A stretch of DNA of 64,000 nt from Rhododendron vialii (lineage: Eukaryota > Streptophyta > Magnoliopsida > Ericales > Ericaceae): assembly GCF_030253575.1 (NCBI RefSeq), contig NC_080561.1, forward strand, positions 3,959,001 through 4,023,000, given 5' to 3'. The notes beneath the pieces were generated by a model. That model saw only the letters and a program-made list of their open reading frames with translations, was not told the origin of the DNA and searched no databases. Position numbers and translations under genes: made by a program. Positions 11,780 through 24,438 of this stretch are shown one piece after another (the stretch's first letter is position 1; every line of letters starts with the position of its first letter).

Positions 11780-12435
11780 TAGGGCTGTAAATGAACTGAG
11801 CCATTCGCGAACTATTCGAGGCTTGGTTCGGTAAGAGCTCGTTCGAATTCGATTCGTCTGCTAAACGAACTGAATCTGAACCTCAACTCTAGGCTCGTTC
11901 CGTAAATGAGCCGAACCTGAGCCTAACGGTATTCGGCTCGGTTAGGTTCGTGAACCTATACTTAAATTTAATTAATAATTAAATAGGGGTCTATTTGTAA
12001 ATGTAAAAAATTTTAAGGTTGTATATATAATTCAATACTTATTTTTCTCCCAAATTCTATACGATCAATGAGAGAGTTTGGGTTCGCTTGAGTTTAATGA
12101 GCTGAGCCGAATCAAACCTGAGTCTTGGCGAGCTCAATTCGAGCTTAGATTTGGCTCGGCTCGATTCATTTGAGTTTAACGAGCCAAACTCGAGCCAAGA
12201 TGTTCAAGTTCAAATCGAACCCGAGCCGAATCCGAGCCGAACTCGAGCCAAACTAGTATCTTAACGAACCCAACCGAGCCGAACCCGAGCCTTGAAAAAT
12301 TTTAACGAGCCGAACTCGAGCCAAGTTGTTTAGGCTCGAATCGAACTCGAGCCGAACCCGAGCCGAACTCATACCTTAACGAACCCGAGCCGAACTTAAC
12401 AGGGTTCGGCTCAATTCGGTTCGTTTACAGCCCTA
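11780..12435. mobile_element. hAT-type non-autonomous element, 656 bp
   Basis: The ends are TAGGGCTGTAAATGAAC and GTTCGTTTACAGCCCTA, with a perfect 8-bp target duplication CTTCAATA at 11772-11779 and 12436-12443. Both arms carry many copies of GAACCCGAGCC/GGCTCGGTTCG. This is the same architecture as the element at 378-880 but a different sequence family. Perfect target duplications point to a fairly recent insertion. A one-ended relative lies at about 47215-47308. Confidence 0.88.
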
Positions 12436-12482
12436 CTTCAATATACCAGCAATGTATATAGAACCTTCGTAATGAAACGGAA

Positions 12483-12492
12483 ATAAAAAAAA
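12483..12492 (-). terminator. Pol III oligo-T terminator of tRNA-Pro
   Basis: Just downstream of the tRNA on the minus strand, the sequence reads CTTCTTTTTTTTATTT. A run of eight T is the usual stop signal for RNA polymerase III. Confidence 0.75.
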
Positions 12493-12496
12493 GAAG

Positions 12497-12568
12497 GGGG
12501 CGTTCCGAGAATCGAACTCGGGACCTCTCGCACCCAAAGCGAGAATCATACCACTAGACCAAACGCCC
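12497..12568 (-). tRNA. trnP-UGG: tRNA-Pro (UGG)
   Basis: The minus strand folds as a complete cloverleaf: acceptor GGGCGTT pairing with AACGCCC plus a discriminator base, D-arm with the A-box word TGGTCTAGTGG, anticodon stem CTCGC/GCGAG around loop TTTGGGT (anticodon UGG), and T-arm with the B-box GGTTCGATTC form (GAGTTCGATTC). Length is 72 nt, with no intron. A proline UGG tRNA decodes CCA/CCG/CCU codons. It is transcribed divergently from HAG2; only about 160 bp separate its 5' end from the HAG2 start codon. It appears functional and is followed by an oligo-T terminator. Confidence 0.96.
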
Positions 12569-12646
12569 TCCTTGTCAATGCTCTCGTAAATTTAATAGTT
12601 CACTCATCTTTCCATTCAAAACAGCATATCCGTATATGTACATGCC

Positions 12647-12716
12647 TATATATACACTCTGACACTCTCAGCATTTCCCGCTTCACTCACAATTTCCCGC
12701 TCCGACGAAACCCTAA
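12647..12716 (+). promoter_or_regulatory. HAG2 core promoter: TATA, two E2F sites, telo-box
   Basis: TATATATA lies at about 12647-12654. Two copies of TTTCCCGC, the consensus E2F/DP site, occur at 12674-12681 and 12693-12700, and AAACCCTAA (telo-box) at 12708-12716, all within 80 bp of the HAG2 start codon. E2F sites mark S-phase genes. HAT1 enzymes acetylate newly made histone H4 for chromatin assembly, so cell-cycle control is plausible. The transcription start itself is inferred. Confidence 0.6.
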
Positions 12717-12726
12717 CCGCCGAAAA

Positions 12727-15700
12727 ATGGGGACCAAAAACCAGTCCTCCTCCTCTGCCCCTGCCACCGAGCCCAAGAAACGACGCCGCGTCGGATTCTC
12801 CAAGACCGGTGAGTCAACTCGGATCCTCCTCCTCCAATTTCACTTCGAATTCCACCTGTTTTTTCCATAGTTTTTGCCCTTTTTTCGAAGCATGAATCTC
12901 TCGGTCCTTAAGTTTTTCTTCTTTTTTTTGGGCTTTTTGGGTGCAGATCCTGGAGTCGAAGCCAACGAGTGCATCAAAATTTATCTGGGTATGAGGTTTA
13001 TGCTCGTTAATTGTGATTATTATAGGATAATTTGTGGTTTTTTTAGCTGAAATTAATCGTAACTAGCTTGATTTTGAAGAACCCATGTCCATTTTGGCCT
13101 AAAACGGTCTCTCTTTTGTTTGTTTGGGTTAAGTGGGTGGTTGGCGTTATTACATGATACAACATGATATTTCAACGAGGCTTGAGACTTACTGTGTTTC
13201 TTCTTCTTAAGAAGCAACACAGACCAGTTTTTGGCATTTCGTATCTGCAAAATAATGTGGAAATGCCATCTCACGCCAGTGACGGCATACCTACATGACA
13301 AACGTTTGTCCATGTACAAGATTCCGGGGCACGCGATGTGTGTGCAAATCATGTTATGCAAAAAATGAAATAGAAAAGTCGCAAATTGAGATTAATCTTT
13401 AATGAGACTTAGGATGTGAAAGTAGGAATGAGGGAAGACTTTAGACCTAAACTGACTTTGGATGACGTGATACCGAATGATTTGGGATTATATAATCTAA
13501 GTGAATAGGTAGCCTGTAGCCATGAACAGAGCTCAATGGAAAAATAGGATTCATGTAACCGAACTCAATTGATTGGGACACAAGGCTTAGTTTGGTTTCG
13601 TTAGTTTTTTAGACTATCATGGTTAACGGAAATGGTGAATATTAAAGTTGGTTTGAGCTGAAATTTGTTGAATTTGGGCCATGTTCTGTAGCTGTGGGTT
13701 CAGGTGTGGGTTAGTGATGCTTGAGGTGGAGGTTGAGAGTGCACACTGCCTACTGGGTTTGTTACTAGGTTTGAACCCCAATTGAGCCTTGGTTGTTCAT
13801 CTATGGGTTTACAGTTGGCAGCAAGGTTTAGTATGCGGTCGATTGGCTACTATGAATTTATTGTTACGTATTTACACGATCGTAAACTTTAATGTCTATG
13901 TATGGATTTAAGCTGGACCTCTTGATTTCATGCTTGGTGAAGTAAGTAATTTGGTTACACAGTTTCCTATCAATCGCGATTACCTTATGATAAGTTGTCT
14001 TGCACTGATGACCAGCAGTAAGCATGGATGAGCATTGTTGTAGTAGCTTTCTTTTTGGTTTTCTGATTTTCTCCTTTATCGTTCACATGAATCTCATCTT
14101 GCTTGCATTTTTCTTGTCATTTGGAGTCTAATTTTTTATTATTTACGTGGTATCTGTATTTTAGTTTCTAGCAAAGAAGAAGTGGATGCTCCAGACAGTT
14201 ATTGTATCCAACCCGTTGACTTGAACATTTTTTTTGAAGAAGATGGGAAAATTTACGGATACCAAGGGTTGAAGGTAATGTGCATTCCATTTGGATTATT
14301 ATTTTGGGATTAATTAATAATCAAAACCCAGATCATTGTGCACAACAAGCTCTAAGATGAAAATTCCAATCGTTTAATTAGCCTGCCCAGCTGTATCTAT
14401 TGTGGTTCTTGCTATACTTGTAACTATGGCACCATTAATATTTGTACACCTCCCATTTTTTGGTCTCTTTGAGTTGTTCATTTACAGCTGAGAGGTTTTA
14501 GTTTTACTCACTCTAAACTATCTTCATTGCAATTGATGCAGATAACCGTCTGGCTCAGTAGCATATCATTTCATGCATATGCTGATATTACATTTGAGAG
14601 CACATCCGATGTAAGTATCTGCACTAGCCTTTAGAATGGTAAAGATGTAGATGGTGGATTTGTGTTTTGAGCAATTCATTCTTTTGTATTCTTGCGTCAT
14701 TTAGCTATGTCTTCTGATGGCTTGTTAATGGTTTATGTCTTGTGACTGTACAAGGGTGGCAAAGGTATCACAGATTTGAAAACTGCTCTCCAGGTATTAA
14801 GGGACCATCCATTTTAGTCTTTTGTGTTTGTATCCTATTTCCTTAGGTAATAGGTGCTGATTATTTTCTAATTCCTTCCAGAATATCTTTGCTGAGAATC
14901 TTGTCGAGAAAAAGGAAGATTTCCTTCTAACATTTTCGACAGAGTCTGATTATGTTCAGTATGTGTCATCAATAACTTACCTTAGCATTTGTTGCTATTT
15001 TCTCATTCATTTCTTCTTAAGTTGTGTTTTTAAGTTGGTGGTAGTGTTTTTAAAATTGTGGATGGTTTTCCTTTCCTTTACACAGATCTATTGTCTCGAA
15101 AGGGGAGATATTGCAGTTAAAGGCCCCAAATGGACACAACAGTGATTCTATTGATCAATTAAAAACAGATTCTGATGTGGAGGTGTTCTTTAGCTCCTTT
15201 GCTATATTTTTTCTTGGTGAATGTCGTGCTTGCCTATCTTGCATTTTCATTTGGACTCTGCATAGTGTGTATTTTGGTACGGACTAGATTCTATTTCCTT
15301 TGGATTGCCAATGTTTATTTTTTTGTCTTTGGCCAGGTTATTCGGGTTGTGGGTACCATGCTTGTTGGGCACCTCTATAGTCGATTGATACCTCTTGTTC
15401 TTCTCCTAATAGATGGTAATTCTTCACGTGTTTCGGACTAATTGACTTGGTATTATCCCATACCTTGGGTAAAACTAAAATGCACTCTTTAACCAGTCAT
15501 ATCATTGTACCAGGTAGCAATGCCATCGATATTACTGATCCAGGATGGGAGATTCTTCTCATAGCTCAGAAGAAAAAAGAGGAGCTGGGGGAAAACCAAC
15601 TTAAATTGCTTGGATTTGCCGCAATTTATCGTTTCTACCATTACCCTGACAGTTTGCGGTTGCGGCTTGGTCAGGTTTGCTCTCCTTTGCATTGATTCCT

Positions 15701-16710
15701 TGTTAGACTGAATCAAAGAGGATTTAGATTGATATTGATGATGACATAGCCATGGGGTGGTTAGACAAGTGTCCTACATCAATTTATCTTTCCCAAATTG
15801 TACATTAAGGACCTGTTTGTCAGTGGAATTGCATATCATGTGTTTGGTTAGAACTTTTGCGAGTGGGGTTAGATGCCTAGCGCACATTAGATCCCTGTAA
15901 ATATGGGATATACAGGACCATAGCAGTGTGGTTTTATTAATCCCCCGATATTATTCTGACAGAATTAGTTATCACACAATTTCTTTATTAGTCCGGTCAA
16001 ACGACAGGGCCTTGATGCGTTGCCTGGTTATGTCTAGCTGTTGATTATATTTCTGTTGATGGCAGATACTTGTGTTGCCTCCATACCAGCAAAAAGGTTA
16101 TGGCCGCTGCCTTCTAGAGGTGCTTAACAATCTTGCGATTGGCGAAGATGTTCACGACTTGACAGTTGAAGAGCCATTGGACGCCTTACAACATGTGCGA
16201 ACTTGTATCGATGTGCAACGCCTTCTTGTCTTTACACCAATCCAGGAAGCCCTTGATTCAACAATTTTGCGTCTGAAGCAAGAAAATCTCTCAAAGAAAA
16301 CCCAAACATGTCATTTTGGGCCACCTCCCAGTGCTATTGAAGAAGTCAGGAAAAGTTTGAAAATTAACAAGAAACAGTTTTTACAGTCTTGGGAGGTGCT
16401 CATCTATGTTGGGCTCGAGTCTGTAGACAAGTACATGGAGAATTTCAGGACCATCATTTCGGATCGCATTAGGGCTGATGTCATAGGAAAGGACTCGGGG
16501 GCTGCAGGGAAGCGGTTGGTTGAGTTTCCAACAGATTATGATCAGGAAATGGCGTTTGTCATGTTTAAATCCAAGAATGTTGAAGCTAGTAGCAGCATTG
16601 AGATGGATGAAGATCAAGCTAATCAAGAGCAACAGCTGAAGCAGCTAGTTGATGAAAGGATAAAACAGATCAAGTCAATTGCACAGAAGGTTTCTCCTAG
16701 AGGCTTGTGA
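12727..16710 (+). CDS. HAG2: Histone acetyltransferase type B catalytic subunit (HAT1/HAG2)
   Basis: Ten exons join in frame: 12727-12808, 12947-12988, 14165-14274, 14542-14610, 14755-14793, 14882-14958, 15086-15182, 15337-15415, 15514-15674 and 16066-16710. Together they give 466 residues, the usual size for plant HAG2. A basic cluster KKRRRVGF (residues 17-24) looks like a nuclear signal. The HAT1 N-terminal domain includes residues such as DLNIFFEEDGKIYGYQGLKI. The GNAT acetyl-CoA motif A is QQKGYGR (260-266), followed by DLTVEEP, where E287 matches the catalytic glutamate of yeast/human Hat1. The enzyme acetylates Lys5/Lys12 of new histone H4 with an RbAp46/48-type partner before deposition. 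The last exon encodes nearly half the protein and ends in a Glu/Gln-rich tail. The 1.18-kb intron 2 shows no gene. No disruptions are seen. Confidence 0.95.
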
Positions 16711-18420
16711 GGCCGGTCCACAGTCTTTCGCGGTATTTGTGTCCGTGCTTTTAACTTCTGAGTTTAGATTATTAGGTTTTGCGTTTGTTGGAAGCTGTGG
16801 CAAAAAGGGCCTATAACTAATTAGTGATATCCCTGCCGTAGCGCTTGGTTATTTCATGAAGTTAACTGAGAACAACCTTCTTAATGATCATTGATCAATG
16901 CATAGACTGATAGACTTCTAATTTCTGCAGAGAGCATAGAGGATGGATAATGCTTGTTTTGTGTATGTTAATTGTTGCTTTTGCTGTATGATAGTCGGCG
17001 TAATCTTTCCAGCGTCTTGTTCACTGGTATTTCTGTTGTGAACGAAGAGAGCTTATAACATTGTACAATCATGCCAACTGCAGACTATTGTTCGTTGAGG
17101 TAAAATTATGAAATGCATTTAGCGGGTAATTAGTACTCTTACATGTACAAATTGAGACCTATGCCGTGGCCTGTGGGTAGCGTTTCAATTGATGTAGTGT
17201 TTTGAGTCTTAGATGCATGGTTGCCTTCCAAAGGTTATGTTTTCCTGTTTTCGCTTAACCAAAACCACATAAATGATTACTTGATGGTTTTCAAACTTGT
17301 TTTCATGGGATTTTTTGAAAAAGATCCCAATTTTGGAAAACTTCATAAAGATGTTTTCGAGTCTTAGAACCATTTCTGTTGAAAATGAGAAGGATGCAAT
17401 TGTAAAGAGTGTTTTTTTTGTTTTTCTAAAACAGTTTCTGAAAAATGCTTTCAAAAGAATGATTTTGGTAATGGCACGACGGTCTGCTATAGTGAATAGT
17501 TGCTACTCTAGTGACTGATGATGCCATGCTAAGATTTGTAACTGGCTTTTTCCTTTGGCATTTGGTGAGGATATAAAAATACATTTATGCTATTAGAGCA
17601 ACATTGTTTAGATTATGATTATACTTTATTGACATTTTCTCTTCAAAACGAAAACCTTCGCGGGCGGGATGTTATAGGGGTGACACTGATAAAGATAAGA
17701 GGGGAGAGAATGGATTAAGATGGCTTTAAAATGTTACAGAAAATGTATTCTTTATGATAAAATGTAGAAAAAGTGGGATCTAGCTTTGCGTGACATCTAG
17801 AAGACGTTCAAACTAAAACACAATAATACATTCATGGGAGCACCAAAAAATTGCTAAATCTTAGTTTATGCCACCGAAACAAAAAAAAAAAATTAAAAAT
17901 CGGTGCCGGGTGGGTTACGTGAGTATATCTCACGTGGTGTCCGCTCGGCATATCTAGGTCATCCAATACGTTTTTAAACGGTTCAGATTGAAATCTTCTC
18001 TCTCCTCTCACCCCAACACTTATTCTCTCTTTTCTTTTTTTCCAAATTCGAGCCGTCCAAAAATACAAAGGATGGCTTGGATGTGTCAAGCGGGCACACT
18101 TGATACCCACCCGGCACGGGAAAAATTTGCCTCCGAAACACACATTGCAAATGCTCTGATGGAAAGAGAGTTTTTTTTTTTTTCTCAACAAGGCAAATTT
18201 TGCAACCATTCGATTCCCAGGGAAAGGAGTGGGGGAGAGGATCCCGTTCAGTTTTTCTTCTAACCAGTCCGATCCAATATTGAATCATTTGTGGACCCTT
18301 TCCAAGCTCATAATAATGATCAGAACCATTCATTTTTTAGAGTTTGTCGAGAACATTGAACATGCCAAAGTTGATCGGATATGATATCAAAATATCAAAC
18401 AAAAAGTACAGGCTGTGTGA
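16711..18420. other. HAG2 3' region and intergenic
   Basis: The first few hundred bases are the probable HAG2 3' UTR. Further on, a small inverted repeat has arms GTGCCGGGTGGGT (about 17903) and ACCCACCCGGCAC (about 18102-18118), and may be a decayed foldback element. The small overlapping frames on both strands at 17832-18333 are not gene-like. Confidence 0.4.
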
Positions 18421-18540
18421 TGGGCTTTACCCGAAATAAACCAGATCGGGTGCCAACCCAACCCAAAAATATGGTCCGAAACCAGAATATGCAGGCCCAG
18501 TTGTCTTAAAAGTCCGTTTAGGGAATACAACTAGGGTTTT
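18421..18540 (+). promoter_or_regulatory. RPL31 promoter: site II elements and telo-box
   Basis: TGGGCT (18421-18426) and GGCCCA (18494-18499, complement TGGGCC) are site II motifs. ACTAGGGTTTT at about 18530-18540 contains a reverse telo-box (AAACCCTA). The pair of site II plus telo-box is the characteristic plant ribosomal-protein promoter, bound by TCP and telo-box factors. A pyrimidine-rich leader follows, as expected for translation-machinery mRNAs. Confidence 0.65.
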
Positions 18541-18599
18541 CTTTATACTCGTCTCTTTTGCTTCTTCTCTCTCATCGTCAGTTTCGGCTCGAAACCCAG

Positions 18600-18602
<3 letters not shown>

Positions 18603-18644
<42 letters not shown>
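18603..18644. repeat. (TC)n microsatellite in the RPL31 leader
   Basis: About 21 TC repeats lie roughly 100 bp upstream of the RPL31 ATG, probably in the 5' UTR. Length variation here could affect expression. Confidence 0.85.
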
Positions 18645-18647
<3 letters not shown>

Positions 18648-18707
18648 GATTTGAGTAAAGAAATTGAGCTTGACGTTTTCTGTGTGGTTGAGTGCAGGAA
18701 TCGCTGA

Positions 18708-20249
<1,542 letters not shown>

Positions 20250-21699
20250 GTTCCCAATATCTTCCTGTCATATGCTGTCTGAACAATACATGAGAGTTTT
20301 GGGTAGTTTTTATTGTTACCAGACTGATTCAGTTTTCCATTATTGCCTCGAGCATAGACTTTCCTATCTTTATTTTGGTTGTGGTAATTCAATTGTGCTT
20401 CTCTTCTTCCCACCCGCATTAGTCAATTCATCTCTTCTTCTTCTTCTGTAGTGATGTGCTTGCTAAGCAGCAAGCATGAAATTGTATTCTTTGATTAATT
20501 TTAGTTATAGATGGTGAAGCACACCATTAAGCAGCAGTTACTATTGATCGACCTTGGAGGAAGTTCAGCTAAATGTGGGTCGGTGTTTATCCGGATCTCT
20601 TCCTCTCTTTTGGCCATTGGATCTGGACTGTGAAGCTCCGCTTTCACCCAGACCCACAAAATTAGACTACACACTAAATTAGACCACTGTTAGTGCCTAA
20701 CTAGCTGTTGATGAACGGTAGCAAGCACTCCGATGGCTAGGCCTGTCTTTGAGTGAAGGAAAATACAGAGCTAAGATGTGACAAGGACGGCATACCTCAC
20801 CAGGATTTGGTCCTTTACTTTTTATAAGATATAAACAAGAACGGCGTACAGAGCTAAGCCTGCTCGTCCCAAGCTAGTAGGCATCACGGATAATCGTTTA
20901 TGGTCATGATGTCATGCTGGATTTAGGTACCAAGTATTGGATATATGGCGTGCCACAATAGCACAATCCATGAGCAGTGCGTTGGGATTTTCCATTGTAT
21001 GGAAAACTCAAGATATGGCAAAATCGACTGAATTGCCGGATACTTTCAACCAACAATGCAGGTATCCAAACGCAGTCGAAGAGTAGTTATCTTTTATATA
21101 GAGGATGATTTGTTGAGAATTTTATAGAGTTCTTTCTCCAATCAAGGTTTAACTTGAGTGGTAGAATTCTTACGGAATGCATTGGTCTTGTGAGGGACCC
21201 TTGTAAATGTTTTTGTAAGTAATTTTGAAGCCTCTTAGGTTCTATCACGTACTCTGTTGGGGCCAATCTCTACAAAGCTTTGCTCTGATTTTAATTGGGC
21301 CTCTTGCTAATGAACGATAATTAGTTGAGGTGCGCATAAGCTGATCTGAACACCTAAAGAATCCAAAAGCGTAGAAGATTTAAATGGTCATTTTAACTTC
21401 TAAAAGGAATGATGTGAGTGTATCAAGTTACCATTGACTAGTTCAAAAACATAAACTACCATGTTGTGTCATCTCGATGCTTTGTGTTTTGTGCATTCCA
21501 TGTCCGCATATGTGCTTCTTAGATTATAAGAAACCTATATAACTAACCTGTACCGCGTTGGCAATCTAGGACGGATGCATGATATCAAAACCAAAAAGGC
21601 AAATGTACATGTACTTACAAGTACAACCAAAATGATATGAAAATTTGTTGTTAGGGGTGGGTAGTAATTTTCTTAAAAGGAATGACCTAGGGGGTCAAA
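20250..21699. other. Intergenic; carries a fragment of duplicated module M
   Basis: RPL31 3' UTR, then no gene. Positions about 20926-21112 (AATCCATGAGCAGTGC, AAGATATGGCAAAATCGACTG, GTAGTTATCTTTTATATA) match the 3' part of module M at 32530-32710 and 51870-52060. This is the most upstream trace of the duplicated array that dominates 24-62 kb. Confidence 0.6.
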
Positions 21700-22016
21700 T
21701 CTATATAAAGAAGTTCTTTAAAATTTGGGCTGGCGGTCTTCTTTTGTCCATTTGATCAATTCTGGTGATAATAATCTGGCAACATTGAAATATCTTATGT
21801 GCACCTACTAAAAATATTCACAAATGGATGGTCCTCCATGTAGACGATTTAGAAAAATCTATATAAAAGAGTTCTTTGAAGTTTGGGCTGGCGGTCATTC
21901 TTTTGTTCTTTTGGTCAATCCTGGTGATAATAACCTGGCAACATTGACATATCTTATGTGCACCTACTAAAAATGTTCACAAATGGATGGTCCTCCATGT
22001 AGATGATTAAGGAAAA
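21700..22016. repeat. 158-bp tandem duplication upstream of the glycine-rich gene
   Basis: Block 21700-21857 recurs at 21858-22016 with an offset of 158 bp and about 10% differences. Each copy begins with a TATA-like word (CTATATAAA at 21701 and 21859) and ends GGTCCTCCATGTAGA(C/T)GATT. The gene at 22096 therefore has two nearly identical candidate core promoters. Confidence 0.8.
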
Positions 22017-22095
22017 ATAGCAATTGTTAAACCATGCGGCCTATAAGAACTCTCAAAATGTTCAAGCATGTACAACACAAAGGATCCTCAAGAAA

Positions 22096-22839
22096 ATGGG
22101 ATTCAAACTTGAAAAAGTTCTCTTGCTCATAATCGTATCATTTGCCACTCAAACATTTGCAACCTTAGCCGATGAGAACTTGTTCAATGAAAGGGAAACC
22201 TTCTCTGGGGCTCGTGTAAATGAAACACGAGAAGAATACGCAAAAGTAGGCAAGGACTCATCTCATAAACTTCGCCTGAGAGACCACTTTAGGTTTCTCA
22301 AGGGATTTAAAGGAGGATTTGGTGGAGGCGGATTTGGTGGAAGCAAAAGTTTTGGAGCAAGCGGAGGAGGAAGTGGAGCAGGCGGAGGAGGTAGCGCAGG
22401 AAGCGGCGGAGGAGGTGGAGCAGGCGGAGGAGGTGGCACAGGAAGCGGAGGAGGAGGTGGCACAGGAAGCAGAGGAGGAGGTGGCGCAGGAAGCGGAGGA
22501 GGTAAAGGAGGAGGCGGAGTCGTGGGAGGAGGAGGTAAAGCCACAGGAGGAGGAGGCATTGGAAGCGGAGGAGGTAAAGGTGGAGTCGGTGAAAAAGGAA
22601 AAGGCAGTAAAGGCAAAGAAGTTGAAGGAAGTAAGGGAAAAGAAGGTAAAGGAATTAAGGGCAAAGGAGGCAAAAAAAGTAAATCTCGCAGCAAAGGCAA
22701 CAAAGGAGTAAAAGTAGCAGCCGTCACCGGCACCGGAGGAACGAGATCGGGTGGTCTAAGGGCTCATGTTCCCACCATCCTCTTACCCCTGACGAGCTTC
22801 ATTGTCGTGACACCAGTTCTTCTTGTTTTCCTGCCATGA
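22096..22839 (+). CDS. Secreted glycine-rich protein
   Basis: I chose the ATG at 22096 over the in-frame one at 22024 because it starts a clean signal peptide (MGFKLEKVLLLIIVSFATQT, cleavage near residue 22). The result is 247 residues in one exon. After a short charged segment (residues about 25-65) comes a Gly/Ser-rich domain of GGGG(A/T)GSGG-type repeats (about 70-170), then a lysine-rich KGKGSKGKE part (about 170-215). The hydrophobic C-terminal tail (VPTILLPLTSFIVVTPVLLV) resembles a GPI-attachment or membrane-anchor signal. Glycine-rich proteins of this kind are usually cell-wall structural or signalling proteins; the specific role is unknown. The long Pro-rich and Glu-rich frames over the same span are shadows of the GGN repeats. 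Expression is not shown by sequence. Confidence 0.75.
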   Translation: MGFKLEKVLLLIIVSFATQTFATLADENLFNERETFSGARVNETREEYAKVGKDSSHKLRLRDHFRFLKGFKGGFGGGGFGGSKSFGASGGGSGAGGGGSAGSGGGGGAGGGGGTGSGGGGGTGSRGGGGAGSGGGKGGGGVVGGGGKATGGGGIGSGGGKGGVGEKGKGSKGKEVEGSKGKEGKGIKGKGGKKSKSRSKGNKGVKVAAVTGTGGTRSGGLRAHVPTILLPLTSFIVVTPVLLVFLP

Positions 22840-23890
22840 TTCTCTCAAACCTTGTAATTTAGACCCAGATTCGCGAGGACATGGTATGTTGTTTGTGTGT
22901 TGTTTGAAGGGTCCAAACTTGTACGAGGTTTTCTAACGTAAGATATAAGAAATGGCAAATGAATGTATTAAGTTTATGGTCGATGTTTCATTGCTGAATG
23001 GAGAGCGGCCGCAACTATACTAGTTTGCTCAGTCTTTTATTTGATTTTAATTCAAACATGATGGGTTTTTTTTTTTATCCGATTCAAACATGATGTTATT
23101 ACCTGAATTTCTATGGTATTACCAAAGCATTAACATCTTCAGAATCAGCACATGGATCTGACCCGTGATCCTGCCCCACCCGTGACGTTACGGGTTGCAT
23201 GGCCTGTTTGGGCTTATATCAACCATTTTATTATTTCCGACAATGGAAATTCCGAGCATTTTCATTTTAATGGCGTTCTTTATGTTTGAGCACTGCGCTA
23301 ACTACTTCTACATCGCTTGAGAAGATTGCAAAGTCCTCTTCGTTGAGGCAAAAAAGGGTACCAGCGGTGGATTTCATCTACTGTGCACAAGTCGTCTGTT
23401 CAAAAGTTAGTCCATCCACACTCAGACCAACTATGGTCCTGGAACATTTGCGCATCTCAATCACGCGGCCAAGGCATTTGTTTCTCCTTTTCGAGGGAAA
23501 CAAATACTCATGAGGTTAATCAATCTCAGGTAATTTTAAATCTTGTCTACATCAAAAACCGAACGAAATAAAACTAGCTTGATCGAGTTTGATATATAGA
23601 TGCTCAGTAAGATTTAATAAAATGTTCAAGCTTGATTTGTTTATGTAAAAAACCAATCTTGAACGCATTGTTGGATAACCTCCCTTCTAAGCTTTATGAG
23701 GTAGTTTTGTCTGATTTGGGTATTGTCCCTTTGTTTTGTAAACCCATTTTCTTTGAAACACTTGCATGCCCTTTTGAGAACAAGACAAATGCAGTCATAA
23801 TAATAATAATATCAAATACAGATTACGAGGGCGAGGCCTTAAAAATAAAAAACTAAAACAACGAGAAAATTAAAAGATCATACAGAGATT
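22840..23890. other. Intergenic, no gene seen
   Basis: The first part is a likely 3' UTR of the glycine-rich gene. Short frames at 23286-23571 have no recognisable content. Nothing else is supported. Confidence 0.45.
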
Positions 23891-24416
23891 TTTATTCGAG
23901 AATTTACATAGTTTGTTCTGATCAAGGTTCGAGGTCGGTCCATATGTTTGACAGTCGGGCAAATCACGGCCATACTTCTCAAATCCCCACAAGCCATGAA
24001 TGGTGAATGATCTGTTGGGGGAGGGTTTGATTTTGAACACGGCTTCGTAAGTTTCATGTCATGCAGAAGGAAGAAGGCCGCTGGACCACAAGTTTGAAAT
24101 AGGCCGGTTGGACTTGGAAGGTTTGAGGCGGTTGTCTCCAAGTCCAACCAGCCTATTTCAAACTCGCAGTCCAATCCCATCAGTTGGACAACCGCTCAAA
24201 CCTTCCAAGTCCAACCAGCCTATTTTAAACTCGCAATCCGATGGCCTACTTCCTTCTGCAATGATGCTCTGCTCGAAATCAAACCCTCTCCCCAACAGAT
24301 TCACCATTCATGACTTGTGGGGATTTGACAAGTATGACCGTGCTATGCCCGACTGTCAAACATATGGACCGACCCCAAAACTTGATTAGAACAAACTATG
24401 TAAATTCTCGAATAAA
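23891..24416. mobile_element. Foldback element, arms of about 235 bp
   Basis: The left arm (23891 to about 24137) pairs with the right arm (about 24186-24416). Both share TTTATTCGAGAATTTACATA, GACAGTCGGGCA, CAAATCCCCACAAG and GGTTGGACTTGGAAGGTTTG in inverted orientation, at roughly 85-90% identity. The roughly 50-bp loop also contains a short direct copy of AAGTCCAACCAGCCTATTT. No transposase is encoded. A transcript would fold into a long hairpin. The element abuts the downstream end of the defensin-like gene. Confidence 0.75.
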
Positions 24417-24438
24417 CTAAATAAGTTGCACTGAACGC

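Noticed and set aside
17832-18333. Overlapping frames of 91-125 codons on both strands
   Set aside because: They overlap one another on opposite strands near a small inverted repeat and show no family resemblance.
22263-22733. Proline-rich frame (minus) and Glu/Ala-rich frame (plus) over the glycine-rich gene
   Set aside because: Both are shadows of the GGN-rich codons; neither has a start context, signal or family resemblance.
23286-23571. Two overlapping plus-strand frames of 62-75 codons
   Set aside because: No recognisable motif, no splice partners, no codon support.
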